A DNA stretch of 25,144 nt. Source: JAYVJM01 sp043769275 (GTDB taxonomy: Bacteria; Pseudomonadota; Gammaproteobacteria; Pseudomonadales; UBA7239). The position numbers and the translations under genes were made by a program. Position 1 is the first letter of the stretch. Each line of letters starts with the position of its first letter. Below are positions 1 through 8,049 of the stretch, one piece after another. The notes under the pieces are model-generated. The model saw nothing but the letters and a program-made list of their open reading frames with translations. It was not told the origin of the DNA and did not search any database. The DNA is taken from NCBI GenBank assembly GCA_043769275.1, contig JAYVJM010000069.1:1-25144 (forward strand). Reading direction: 5' to 3'.

Positions 1-93
1 GCACCAAAAGTGCTCAACAAATAGTCGGTGTATAAATCAAGGTCGGCTTTTTTCATTCGGCAAGCTTATCAGGGGAGGGTTGCGTAACATCAG
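1..93 (-). mobile_element. Insertion sequence end with transposase 5' fragment (left window edge)
   Basis: This stretch recurs almost exactly at 10165-10258, differing only by one G in a G-run. Read on the minus strand, an ATG at 56-54 opens MKKADLDLYTDYLLSTFG, and the frame runs off the window at base 1. From memory this resembles the N-terminus of DDE transposases that start DLYTDYL..FG..TATGLS (IS4/IS701-like), but the family assignment is uncertain. The outer terminus would be the minus-strand sequence starting CTGATGTTACGCAACC at about position 93. The rest of the element lies outside the window. The last IS base is 42 bases from the moeA stop. Confidence 0.65.
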
Positions 94-135
94 TTAATAG
101 TTCAGAAAATGTATGGCTGTCCGTACAGCAGTTTT

Positions 136-1319
136 TTATAGCAACAAGGCATCCAACGTTTTATTTTCTTCGAGGCTAAACGCCGTTGCGGCCGGCACGC
201 GCACGAGCGCGTCTGCCCAGCACGCCGACGATAACACGCCAGAACCTTGGTTTGGGTAGAGAACAGCACACAACGCGCCGTTATTATCAATGTGTAACTG
301 CGCCCGTAGATATTCCTCGCGGCTGTCGGCCATGCAAACGTCGCGCGCACTGGCACGCGCGGTAATTCACGCACCGCGCCGCCTTGTGCCACGCATAGAA
401 AAGGGTGAACAAACAGCAAAAATGTGACGAAAGCTGAAACAGGATTTCCCGGCAAGCCAAAAAATTGGGTGCCGCATACCTCGCCAAAAGCCAGCGGTTT
501 TCCAGGCTTGATGGCCACTTTCCATACGTCAAGACGACCCAGTGATTGCACGGCTGTTTTGACATAATCGGCATGGCCTACCGATACGCCGCCCGTACTG
601 ATCAGCACGTCGCTTTTTTCTGCTAGCGTGCGCAAGGCGTTTTTTGTGGCAGTCAGATCGTCACGCACCATGCCTGCATCGACCACTTCGCAGCCCAGAT
701 CGGCCAATAGCGCCATCAGCAAATAACGGTTGGAATTGTAAATTTTGCCCGCTTCAAGCGCGGTTCCGGGTTCCTGTAATTCGTCGCCGGTGCAGAGCAG
801 CCCTACGCGCAGTTTTTTCTGCACCGATACTGCCGCTCTGCCGACAGAAGCCAGTAGGCCGATGTCTTGCGCACGCAAAAAATGTCCGGCATCAAAAATC
901 GCTTGCTGAATTTGAATATCTTCACCACGCCGGCGAATATTGGCGCCCGTTTTTGCTGCGGTATTGATGTGGATGTTGTCGTCGAATAGTGACACGTTTT
1001 CCTGCATAACAACGGTATCCGCGCCCAGCGGTATGGGTGCGCCGGTAAAGATGCGCGCCGCCGTGCCGGTGGCCAGTGCGCAAGGCATGTCGCCGGCATA
1101 AATACAGGCGGATACAGGAAGTTGGATGTGGTTTTGCTCAATGTTGCGCACTGCGTAGCCGTCCATCGCGCTGTTGTCGACGGGCGGCACATTCATGTCT
1201 GACAAAACAGGTGCTGCCAATATGCGCCGAGCGGCGGTGTGCAGCGGAATGGTTTCTGTGCCGACCAGCGGCCTCGCTGCCGATAAAATGCCGGTGCGTG
1301 CTTCTTCCATGCTCAACAT
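136..1319 (-). CDS. moeA: Molybdopterin molybdenumtransferase MoeA, frameshifted near its C-terminus
   Basis: MoeA inserts molybdate into adenylylated molybdopterin in the last cytoplasmic step of molybdenum cofactor synthesis. Visible family motifs are DNSAMDGYAV (residues 48-57), FTGAPIPLGADTVVMQE (about 91-107), CTGDEL (176-181), STGGVSVGHADYVK (about 241-254), KPGKPLAFG (271-279) and FFGLPGNPVSAF (about 286-297). The start at 1319 has a GAGGAG Shine-Dalgarno eight bases upstream; an alternative ATG is at 1310. Around base 330 (residue 330) the frame is lost. The unshifted frame continues as unrelated residues to 102, while the expected MoeA C-terminal domain (SREEYLRAQL ... VRVPAATAFSLEEN) is in the next frame and stops at 136. 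Restoring one base gives about 394 residues, the normal MoeA length (about 400-410). It is either a recent pseudogene or a sequencing error. It lies downstream of moaB on the same strand. Confidence 0.9.
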
Positions 1320-1355
1320 AATACCAAGCTCCTCAAAATGGCATATAACTTGAAG

Positions 1356-1425
1356 CCGTTCGCCCTGAGCTTGTCGAAGGGCATTGTGTGTGCTTGCAGT
1401 GGTTCGATACGCTCACCACGAACGG
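1356..1425. repeat. REP-like dispersed palindromic element, copy 1
   Basis: The element lies in the moaB-moeA gap. It starts CCGTTCGCCCTGAGCTTGTC and ends CTCACCACGAACGG. The same words recur in the gaps at 8.80, 16.68 and 20.66 kb. The ends CCGTTCG and CGAACGG are inverted copies, so the element can fold in single-stranded DNA or RNA. Similar TTCGACAAGCTCAGG elements are widespread between genes in proteobacterial genomes. Confidence 0.75.
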
Positions 1426-1465
1426 TTGAATTGTTGTCCCATATTTTGGATATTGCTCTACATCT

Positions 1466-1999
1466 TTAGGCTTCATTGCGCTGTCGTATGCGTGTTTTTA
1501 GTACGCCGACAAAATTACATGGGCTGTGGCGGCTGTCTAATTGCTCTTGGATAATGTTGATCCACGCCGCTTTACATGCGCCGGTTGAGCCTGGCATACA
1601 AAAAATAACTGTGTTATTTGCCAGTCCTGCAAGGGCGCGAGACTGTATTGTCGATGAGCCAATTTCTGCTGCCGATACGGCACGAAATAACTCGCCAAAG
1701 CCCTCGATTACTTTGTCAAATAGCGGCAAAAGCGCTTCTGGCGTGGAGTCGCGTAGGGTGAATCCGGTGCCGCCAGTGAGCAAAATTGCGTCGATTTCTG
1801 CGCTGGCAATCCAGCCGGATACTGCGGCGCGTATCTGGTAAATGTCGTCCGGCACAATCTGTTTTTGCGCAAGTTTATGTCCGCTGGCTTGCAGGCTTTC
1901 TGCTAGATAATTGCCGGAGGTATCTGTTGTATGTGTTCGCGTATCGGATACGGTTAATACGGCAATGTTCAGCACTTGAAAGTTTTTATGAGCGCCCAT
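1466..1999 (-). CDS. moaB: Molybdenum cofactor biosynthesis protein MoaB
   Basis: This 177-residue protein belongs to the MoaB/Mog molybdopterin-binding family, which adenylylates or handles molybdopterin before MoeA adds molybdenum. Visible motifs are LTVSDTR (15-21), TGGTGFTLRDSTPEALLPLF (about 75-94) and EGFGELFR, all characteristic of MoaB. The length is normal for the family. Its start codon overlaps the 3' end of the upstream RmlD-like gene by 14 bases, which suggests one transcript and translational coupling. moeA follows on the same strand after a 146-base gap holding a REP-like element, so two successive cofactor steps are adjacent. MogA is a possible alternative name because the families are related; MoaB fits better by length and motif spacing. 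Confidence 0.92.
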   Translation of the reverse strand: MGAHKNFQVLNIAVLTVSDTRTHTTDTSGNYLAESLQASGHKLAQKQIVPDDIYQIRAAVSGWIASAEIDAILLTGGTGFTLRDSTPEALLPLFDKVIEGFGELFRAVSAAEIGSSTIQSRALAGLANNTVIFCMPGSTGACKAAWINIIQEQLDSRHSPCNFVGVLKTRIRQRNEA

Positions 2000-2876
2000 G
2001 TGTGTCTCCGCTGTCGCCTGAAGAAATAGGTGCTGGATGTGAGGATGCCGACAGAGTCCGTTTGATGCTGCTGGCTAAACCGGCGCGCCATGCATGCTGT
2101 TTAATGCCAAAGGTATTGCGGATTTTGCTGCAATCCAGCGACCAACTGAGTGCGGGTTGCCCTTCGTGACTGTCGTGTATTGCCATGGGGAAATTGCAGC
2201 CCGGTTGCGCTGCCAAAATTTGGCGCACGAGACAAGCAAAGTCATGGTAGCTCACCGTGTCTGTGCCGCAGTAGTGGTAAACGCCCCACGGCTCGATGCC
2301 GCAGCTCAATTGTTTAAGCAGAGCCACAATCACCCTTGCGGCATCAATCATGGCGGTTGGGCAAAATTGGTCGCGCAGCGGCAATGCCGCAGATTCTCCT
2401 CGCTGCCAAGATGCAAGCAGGTTAGGCAATATGTTGATGCCGCGGTCACTAAACAGTTCGCCTGTGCGTAACACGATCAAACGCGGGCAGAGTGCTTCCA
2501 AGTTCATCGCGGTGTTTTCGTTATCGAGATTGTCTGTTTCGCGGTAACTGTTGGCGTGTCGTCCTGTTTGTCTGCCTGAAAATACGTGGCTGTTGGATAA
2601 TTGGAATAACGTGATGCCGGCACTGCTTGCCGCTTCTGCCACGCGCTGTGTAAAAGATGGCGGCTCTTGCTGCGTGGTGCTAATAGATGAAGGTGTGCAG
2701 TGAAGGTTGAGAACGAAATCCACGTTGTGCTCACGCAAAAAAGAAGCGGCATCGTTCGCGCTCAGGCCAATAAAGGAGGATTCTTTTGCAGGCAGAATGG
2801 AAAAAAGCGGGGCTTCCAGTAGGGGCATCAACACAAGCCCCAGCGGCAATTCGCCGCCACACAGAAAAATATTCAT
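1986..2876 (-). CDS. RmlD-like sugar-nucleotide-binding (SDR-fold) reductase
   Basis: This 296-residue protein resembles the extended short-chain dehydrogenases of the dTDP-4-dehydrorhamnose reductase (RmlD/RfbD) type. Supporting features are an N-terminal beta strand MNIFLCGGELPLG in the Rossmann nucleotide-binding position (glycines degenerate), LNLHC near residue 57, LSNSHVFSG (equivalent to the family's STDYVFDG), YRETD, and VLRTGELFSDRG. The catalytic YxxxK is not obvious, because the region after YRETD lacks the lysine at the usual spacing. It may therefore bind rather than reduce a nucleotide sugar. No rhamnose pathway genes surround it; the next gene, moaB, overlaps it by 14 bases. 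The substrate is unknown. The Shine-Dalgarno upstream of the start is weak. Confidence 0.7.
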   Translation of the reverse strand: MNIFLCGGELPLGLVLMPLLEAPLFSILPAKESSFIGLSANDAASFLREHNVDFVLNLHCTPSSISTTQQEPPSFTQRVAEAASSAGITLFQLSNSHVFSGRQTGRHANSYRETDNLDNENTAMNLEALCPRLIVLRTGELFSDRGINILPNLLASWQRGESAALPLRDQFCPTAMIDAARVIVALLKQLSCGIEPWGVYHYCGTDTVSYHDFACLVRQILAAQPGCNFPMAIHDSHEGQPALSWSLDCSKIRNTFGIKQHAWRAGLASSIKRTLSASSHPAPISSGDSGDTHGRS

Positions 2877-3005
2877 AAGCCGTCACTAAAAATCCAGACA
2901 ACAAGGGACAAAAAGCCATTTTGCGGGGGGGGGCGTAAAGCTATCTTCGCTTATCTATCTCGCCCTGCCCGTTTGCATAAAAACTGCCAATGAGATGCCT
3001 GTGTT

Positions 3006-3470
3006 TTAAAACGGGATGTCATCATCAAATTGATCGAAGCTGGCTGCCGTTGCAGGTTGCTGCTGTTGTTGTTCATTACGGCGAGGCGCGCTGTATTCTT
3101 GTGCGCCGTAGTCTGCCTGATCGTTGCTTGCGTTCCGGCCGTCGAGCATCTGCATTTCATTGGCGACGATTTCTGTGGTGTAGCGGTCTTGTCCGCTTTG
3201 ATCTTGCCATTTGCGCGTGCGCAATGCGCCTTCTATATAAACTTTGCTGCCTTTTTTCAGATATTGGCCTGCAATTTCAGCCAGCCTGCCGAAAAAAACG
3301 ACGCGGTGCCACTCGGTGCGCTCTTGATTCTCGCCTGTTTGTTTATCTTTCCACGATTCGCTAGTGGCCAATGTAATGTTGGTGATGCTGGCTCCGCCTG
3401 CGGTTGCTTTGACCTCAGGGTCTTTGCCCATATTGCCGATTAAAATAACTTTATTTATGCCCCTAGCCAT
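3006..3470 (-). CDS. ssb: Single-stranded DNA-binding protein SSB
   Basis: SSB coats single-stranded DNA during replication, recombination and repair, and recruits partners through its acidic tail. The 154-residue product starts MARGINKVILIGNMGKDPEV, has the OB-fold landmarks TLATSESWKDKQTGE and TEWHRVVFFGRLAEIAGQYL to about residue 110, a glutamine-rich linker (five consecutive Q), and ends in the conserved tip DDDIPF. The length and layout are typical for gammaproteobacteria. AGGAGAG seven bases before the ATG supports the start. An MFS gene lies directly upstream on the same strand, the common ssb-MFS arrangement of this group, in which uvrA usually follows; uvrA is not here. Confidence 0.97.
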   Translation of the reverse strand: MARGINKVILIGNMGKDPEVKATAGGASITNITLATSESWKDKQTGENQERTEWHRVVFFGRLAEIAGQYLKKGSKVYIEGALRTRKWQDQSGQDRYTTEIVANEMQMLDGRNASNDQADYGAQEYSAPRRNEQQQQQPATAASFDQFDDDIPF

Positions 3471-3574
3471 GACGTTACTCTCCTGTCGTGTTCGCCTATG
3501 TTAATGAATTTGCCTGAAAATGCGGCTCTACTATACCAGCCCGAGGCGTTTACTGCGCCAGTGGCTGCAAACCA

Positions 3575-4942
3575 TTAGACCATGCGGAAAACTTCCAGTG
3601 CTGGACGGTCTAGCGTGACATCATTGATTTTAAGGTACGCCGTCTCCTCTTCTGGCGCGACCAAAACCTCTTCCACGCCTTGGATTTCTGCTAGCTGTGA
3701 TCGCATTGTCTCGGCATTGTCTGGTGTGGCGGCGACCTTTAGCATGATGTTGGTAAGGTAACGCGGCTCCCGCATACCGAAGGCCAGACCCCACCAAATT
3801 AATGCCAACAAAGCCAGTAATCCAAACAGTGCAGCAGGGTGAGAATACTGGTGTAGTAAACCCCCTAGAATTCCCCCCGTTGAAATGCCTAAAAACTGGC
3901 AAGTGGAATACACGCCCATCGCGGTGCCGCGCCCGCCGGCAAATGACAGCTTGCTAACTAGCGAGGGCAGTTGTGCTTCCAGTAAATTAAAGGCAAAGAA
4001 AAACAGGAAAAGGCCGGTCAGCAGGCCGATGTTGCTCGTGTAATCCAAGGCAAGCCAGCCAAAGGCGATGGCCAGCATGCCAACGGCAATTAAAAACACT
4101 CGTTTCATTTGGCGTTTGCGTTCGGCCACAATCATCAACGGCAACATGGCGATAAACGAGCCAACCAGCACAGGCAAATATACCTCCCAGTGTTTGGCGC
4201 GGGGCAAGCCCAGTTGTTGCTCTAGCAATGCGGGCATCACGGTAAAGCAGGCCATCAATGCGCAGTGCAGCACAAAAATACCGGCATTGAGCCGCAGTAA
4301 GTCGGGGTCTTTTAATACACGCAGCAGTAAGTTAGGTGCGGGCAACGTGTCGTGATGAGCCTGTATTCTCTCCGCTCCTGTTTGCACAGGCACCACAAAT
4401 GCCATCAATAAGATGCCTAGCAGCGCCAATACAAATGTGATCCAAAAAAGGGTTGATAAGCCGCCATATGCAGACAGCATAGGGCCTGCAATCATCGCTG
4501 CGCTGAATGAAATGCCAATGCTCGCACCGACCGTCGCCATCGCGCGCGTGCGGTTTTGCTCGGAGCTCAAGTCAGACACAAGCGCCATGAGTGCGCTAGA
4601 TACTGCGCCGCAGCCCTGTAAAAAGCGCCCCAATAGTAGGCCGTAGATTGATGTGGAAAGTGCTGCCACCACACTGCCGACAGCAAACAACACAAGGCCT
4701 GCGATTACGACTGGGCGGCGACCTATTTTGTCCGAGAGTAATCCCATCGGCATTTGTAAAAGACTCTGGCTGATGCCGTACACACCCAATGCCATGCCCA
4801 TCAAAAAAGGTGTGCTGCCGCTGTAGTCGGCGGCGTAAAGCGACAGCACCGGCAGAACCATAAACAGGCCAAACATACGCAGCGCGTAAAGAAAAGCGAG
4901 AGCCGCGACTGCGCGCTTCTCTTTTTGCAAATTAACCGGCAC
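3575..4942 (-). CDS. MFS transporter, YajR-like, with C-terminal ferredoxin-fold domain
   Basis: This 455-residue major facilitator superfamily permease has about twelve hydrophobic segments. MFS motif A, LLSDKIGRRPVV, sits at 68-79 between TM2 and TM3. After the last membrane helix (residues about 395-455) comes a soluble alpha/beta tail (IMLKVAATPDNAETMRSQLA...), matching the YAM domain that marks E. coli YajR relatives. It is an inner-membrane, proton-coupled exporter; the substrate is unknown. The start is GTG at 4942, supported by GGAG five bases upstream. It is followed by ssb after about 100 bases, a pairing common in Pseudomonas-like genomes. Two overlapping hairpins lie 20-53 bases before the start codon. 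Confidence 0.88.
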   Translation of the reverse strand: MPVNLQKEKRAVAALAFLYALRMFGLFMVLPVLSLYAADYSGSTPFLMGMALGVYGISQSLLQMPMGLLSDKIGRRPVVIAGLVLFAVGSVVAALSTSIYGLLLGRFLQGCGAVSSALMALVSDLSSEQNRTRAMATVGASIGISFSAAMIAGPMLSAYGGLSTLFWITFVLALLGILLMAFVVPVQTGAERIQAHHDTLPAPNLLLRVLKDPDLLRLNAGIFVLHCALMACFTVMPALLEQQLGLPRAKHWEVYLPVLVGSFIAMLPLMIVAERKRQMKRVFLIAVGMLAIAFGWLALDYTSNIGLLTGLFLFFFAFNLLEAQLPSLVSKLSFAGGRGTAMGVYSTCQFLGISTGGILGGLLHQYSHPAALFGLLALLALIWWGLAFGMREPRYLTNIMLKVAATPDNAETMRSQLAEIQGVEEVLVAPEEETAYLKINDVTLDRPALEVFRMV

Positions 4943-4961
4943 GCAAGCTCCAAAAGCGAGT

Positions 4962-4995
4962 GGGCAGACTAGTGTCTGCCCGATAAATATCGGGC
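4962..4995 (-). promoter_or_regulatory. Two overlapping, mutually exclusive hairpins before the MFS gene
   Basis: Bases 4962-4969 (GGGCAGAC) pair with 4974-4981 (GTCTGCCC). Bases 4978-4985 (GCCCGATA) pair with 4988-4995 (TATCGGGC). The two stems share bases 4978-4981, so only one can form fully at a time. They sit in the leader of the GTG-started MFS gene and downstream of the 5047-5733 gene on the same strand. Neither is followed by a T-run, so a simple intrinsic terminator is not obvious. They could be an mRNA processing or attenuation element, or just a transcript-end structure. Confidence 0.5.
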
Positions 4996-5046
4996 GTGCA
5001 TTCTAGCCTAGACGCGCTGTGCGCCATACGACTCTTGTAATGCTGT

Positions 5047-5733
5047 TTATTGTTGCAGGCTAATGTGGCTTGTTTCTGGTTGAGCGGGAGGCGTAGGTTG
5101 TTGGATTTGACCTAGGTCTTGTCCTGGCTCGGCTAGAGAGATGTCGGACAGATCAAACTCCAGCTCCATGATGGGCAGCTTGTCATCCTCACGTAACAAA
5201 TCGACACCCACTGCTGCAATTGATAGTGCGCTCACGTCCACGTCCCTCGGCGCAGGTGAGCGCCGCTCCCCTAAATTTGCCCCAGGTTGCGCCAGTTGGT
5301 AGGCCGATAAGTTGAATGTGGGTGCTGGAATGTCGCGTGTTGGCTCCAAGGGCTCCTCAAGATCGCGACTAAATGGATTCCGAGGAAGTGTTTTTAGATG
5401 GCTGGTATCGACGTGCACTGAATCAACAGCAGGACGCTCATTGGCTCTCAACAAATCACTGCCGTGTGCAGCCAGCGATAGAGATGGTGTGGGCGATGAG
5501 CTATTTAAAATATCCGCTACGGCACCTATTTGCGCCAATGCAGCTTGGAGTTTTTCTGCGGTGGCTTTGTCGCAGTTCTTTTTCAGAGTGACAGGCTGGC
5601 CGCTAAAATAGATATCAACCGTTTCTGCGTTTAGCTTGAACAGTTGCCCAAAGCGTATTTTCACCTGCGTTATCTGTTGTCCTTGGGTAATTGCACCGCA
5701 AAAAACAACGGCATGTTGTGGATTTTCTGTCAT
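5047..5733 (-). CDS. Protein of unknown function with repeated LSLAxxGxDLL-type motif
   Basis: I do not recognise a named family for this 228-residue protein. Residues 8-75 look like a small folded domain (VVFCGAI...VKIRFGQLFKLNAETVDIYF...PVTLKKNCDKATAEKLQAAL), a pattern I associate with uncharacterised gammaproteobacterial proteins. The rest is proline-rich and low in hydrophobic residues, and carries a repeated motif: LSLAAHGSDLL (85-95), YQLAQPGANLG (145-155), LSIAAVGVDLL (170-180) and ISLAEPGQDLG (198-208), plus partial copies DTSHL (109-113) and ETSHISL (220-226, almost the C-terminus). There is no signal peptide or membrane segment, so it is probably cytoplasmic. A GAGG motif six bases upstream supports the ATG at 5733. 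Such spaced short motifs suggest docking sites for a partner, but that is inference. Confidence 0.75.
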   Translation of the reverse strand: MTENPQHAVVFCGAITQGQQITQVKIRFGQLFKLNAETVDIYFSGQPVTLKKNCDKATAEKLQAALAQIGAVADILNSSSPTPSLSLAAHGSDLLRANERPAVDSVHVDTSHLKTLPRNPFSRDLEEPLEPTRDIPAPTFNLSAYQLAQPGANLGERRSPAPRDVDVSALSIAAVGVDLLREDDKLPIMELEFDLSDISLAEPGQDLGQIQQPTPPAQPETSHISLQQ

Positions 5734-5851
5734 TGTTGACCTCTAGGTGCAGAAGCTAAAAGTACGTTACCTCCCAGTATTGTAGCCATTCCCTCTTTGC
5801 TTGAAACCTTCGTCACAGTCGCATGTTTTTAGTGATGTCAAGTGCAGCGGT

Positions 5852-6120
5852 GATTTTTATGCACATTAAAAGATGTGTCATGTAAAAAGCGACACTTGCG
5901 ATGTGTATATGTCCTTGTCTGCGGTTATTCGTGCGTAACTTATTGATATTTAATGGGTGTGTCGCGTTGTTTGTTTTGTGGGCAATTTGAGTGCTGGCCT
6001 TGTTTTACGTGAGATTAACGATTTTGTTCAGGCTTCATGCACAGACTTATCCACAGAAGTTGTGGACAGGTTTTTGACGTAAAAGGCGTTAAAAACCCTG
6101 TTTCTGGATTGACTTTTATG
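5852..6120. repeat. Intergenic element with DnaA box, copy A (downstream of purB)
   Basis: The 510-base gap 5734-6243 contains a diverged copy of the element at 7727-7994. Shared blocks include GATTTTTATGCACA, TTGTTTTGTG.GCAAT, GGCCTTGTTTT.CGTGAG, CAGACTTATCCACAGAA, TTGTGGACAG and CTTGACTTTT or its variant. It holds a perfect DnaA box TTATCCACA at 6047-6055, and TCCACA (6050-6055) forms an inverted repeat with TGTGGA (6061-6066). I see no convincing gene in this gap; an open frame starting at 6037 mostly overlaps purB in antisense and is rejected. Bases 5734-5851 and 6121-6243 show nothing I can name. Confidence 0.7.
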
Positions 6121-6243
6121 GACATTGAGCTTGTTGATGCTTTGGCTTTGTTGATGACGAGGCTGTGCCATTTAAGAAGAGATGCCTATTATAGACGAGC
6201 CGCCAGATTGAGCAGGATCAACCGTACCGCTAGGGCGTTATCG

Positions 6244-7623
6244 TTAACTATGCCTTTCGATATTTTGAGCCTGCTGCGTTGCGTTGCCGGTATAAGCGGC
6301 GGGAGTGAGTGCTTTCAGCGCGGTTTTCGCCTTGGCGGGAATGTCCAGAGAATCAATAAATGGGTGCAGAACCGCGCGCGTTATGGCCTGTCCGCGTGTC
6401 AGGTCTTTGAGCTTGTTGTAGGCGTTGGGTACTTTATAGCGGCGCATGACGGTCTGGATTGGTTCAGCCAGCACTTCCCAGCTTTTATCCAAATCTTCTG
6501 CAATTTTTTCCGCGTTTAGTTCGAGCTTGTTCAAGCCTTTTAGTGCAGAGCTATAAGCGATTGTGCTGTAGGCAAAACCGACACCCATGTTGCGCAATAC
6601 GGTGGAGTCGGTGAGGTCGCGCTGCCAGCGTGAAATAGGCAATTTAGCGGATAAGTGCCCGAACACAGCATTGGCTAAACCAAGATTTCCCTCGGAATTT
6701 TCGAAGTCGATGGGGTTGACTTTGTGTGGCATGGTGGACGAGCCGACTTCGCCTGCCACCACGCGCGGCTTAAAGTACCCCAGCGAAATGTAGCCCCAAA
6801 TATCGCGGTTAAGGTCGATAAGCACGGTGTTAAAACGCGCGATGGCATCAAACAATTCGGCCATGTAATCGTGTGGTTCAATTTGTGTGGTGTAGGGATT
6901 CCATGCGAGACCTAGGCTTTCGACAAATGTTTGCGCGATGGATGACCAGTCGATGTCGGGGTAGGCCGAGAGATGGGCATTGTAATTGCCGACAGCACCG
7001 TTGATTTTACCTAATATTTCCACGCGGCGTATCTGTTGGCGCTGGCGGCGCAAACGTGCTACGAAGTTCGCCAGCTCTTTGCCGACCGTTGTGGGTGAGG
7101 CCGTTTGGCCGTGTGTACGCGCCAACATGGGCACATCGGCAAAGGTGCCGGCTAGTTGCGCGAGTTTAGCGATGATCTCGTCCGTTTGTGGCAGCAGGCA
7201 TTGATTTAGTCCGTCACGTAGCATCAGCCCGTGCGAAAGGTTGTTGATGTCTTCCGATGTGCAGGCAAAATGGACAAATTCACACGCTGCCTCCAGTTCT
7301 ACGCTTCCTTTGAATTGCTCGAGAATAAAGTATTCAACTGCTTTTACATCGTGGTTTGTTGTGCTTTCAATCTCCTTGATGCGTTCAGCCTGTTCTAGGC
7401 CAAACGAGCTCAAAATCTGCTCCATTCGAGCCAAGGCAGCTTCTGAAAAAGGAGGCAGCTCACTAATGCTTGGATGCATGGCTAGCTGTTGTAACCAGCG
7501 GATCTCTACAAGTAGGCGCGCTCGGATTAAGCCATATTCACTAAAAGTGGCGCGCAGTGCTTTTGTTTGACGGCCGTAGCGTCCATCAAGTGGGGTGATA
7601 GACGTGAGGGCGGACAGTTTCAT
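6244..7623 (-). CDS. purB: Adenylosuccinate lyase
   Basis: PurB cleaves SAICAR to AICAR in purine synthesis and adenylosuccinate to AMP plus fumarate. The 459-residue product (E. coli PurB is 456) starts MKLSALTSITPLDGRYG, as in E. coli-type PurB. The frame stays open for another 93 bases upstream, but GGAG five bases before 7623 and the family N-terminus fix this start. Visible signatures are TTNHDVKAVEYF (about 88-99), HFACTSEDINN, ARTHGQTASPTT (with the catalytic His) and the fumarase/aspartase-superfamily loop GSSTMPHKVNP (294-304), which holds the catalytic serine. The gene stands alone: the usual neighbours hflD and mnmA are absent. Both flanks carry copies of one repeated DnaA-box element. 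Confidence 0.97.
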   Translation of the reverse strand: MKLSALTSITPLDGRYGRQTKALRATFSEYGLIRARLLVEIRWLQQLAMHPSISELPPFSEAALARMEQILSSFGLEQAERIKEIESTTNHDVKAVEYFILEQFKGSVELEAACEFVHFACTSEDINNLSHGLMLRDGLNQCLLPQTDEIIAKLAQLAGTFADVPMLARTHGQTASPTTVGKELANFVARLRRQRQQIRRVEILGKINGAVGNYNAHLSAYPDIDWSSIAQTFVESLGLAWNPYTTQIEPHDYMAELFDAIARFNTVLIDLNRDIWGYISLGYFKPRVVAGEVGSSTMPHKVNPIDFENSEGNLGLANAVFGHLSAKLPISRWQRDLTDSTVLRNMGVGFAYSTIAYSSALKGLNKLELNAEKIAEDLDKSWEVLAEPIQTVMRRYKVPNAYNKLKDLTRGQAITRAVLHPFIDSLDIPAKAKTALKALTPAAYTGNATQQAQNIERHS

Positions 7624-7726
7624 GGCGGCTCCAGCAGGTATTGACGAGGGCGCGCAGTATACCTGCGCAGGCTGCGTTCTAGTGGAAGACAAAAGTACAT
7701 TTTTGGGCGCCGTCAAGTACCAAAAG

Positions 7727-7994
7727 GATTTTTATGCACACAAAAAGACAGGCGGCACAAAAAACAACAAGATACGCCTGTGCAGTGAATAGATTCGTGA
7801 TGGTCTTCACGTAATATATTGATAGTAATGGAATTTATTGTTTTGCTTGTTTTGTGAGCAATCTAAGCAGCGGCCTTGTTTTGCGTGAGTTTGGCCTTTT
7901 TGTGCAGACATCATCCACAGACTTATCCACAGAATTTGTGGACAGACTTACGATAAAAAAGTGCAAAAGCAGCTGTGTTTCGCCTTGACTTTTT
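7727..7994. repeat. Intergenic element with DnaA boxes, copy B (upstream of purB)
   Basis: This copy in the purB upstream gap aligns with 5852-6120. It has a perfect DnaA box TTATCCACA at 7923-7931, a near-match TCATCCACA at 7911-7919, and the same dyad: TCCACA (7926-7931) against TGTGGA (7937-7942). It lies in the same orientation as copy A. The purB promoter must lie in or beside it. No coding frame is convincing between 7624 and the IS630 remnant at 8050. Confidence 0.7.
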
Positions 7995-8049
7995 AGGGAA
8001 TGATGCATGGCTTACTGGGTTGCGCACTAAAATGATGCGTGGATACTTA

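Noticed and set aside
1..93. Integron attC site (GCTCAAC resembles an RYYYAAC core)
   Set aside because: No matching GTTRRRY partner was found at the other end, no integron cassettes or integrase are visible, and the sequence reads as a transposase N-terminus.
6037..6519. Plus-strand open frame of 160 codons
   Set aside because: Most of it lies antisense to the well-supported purB 3' end, the rest is in the DnaA-box repeat, and the translation has no recognisable family features.
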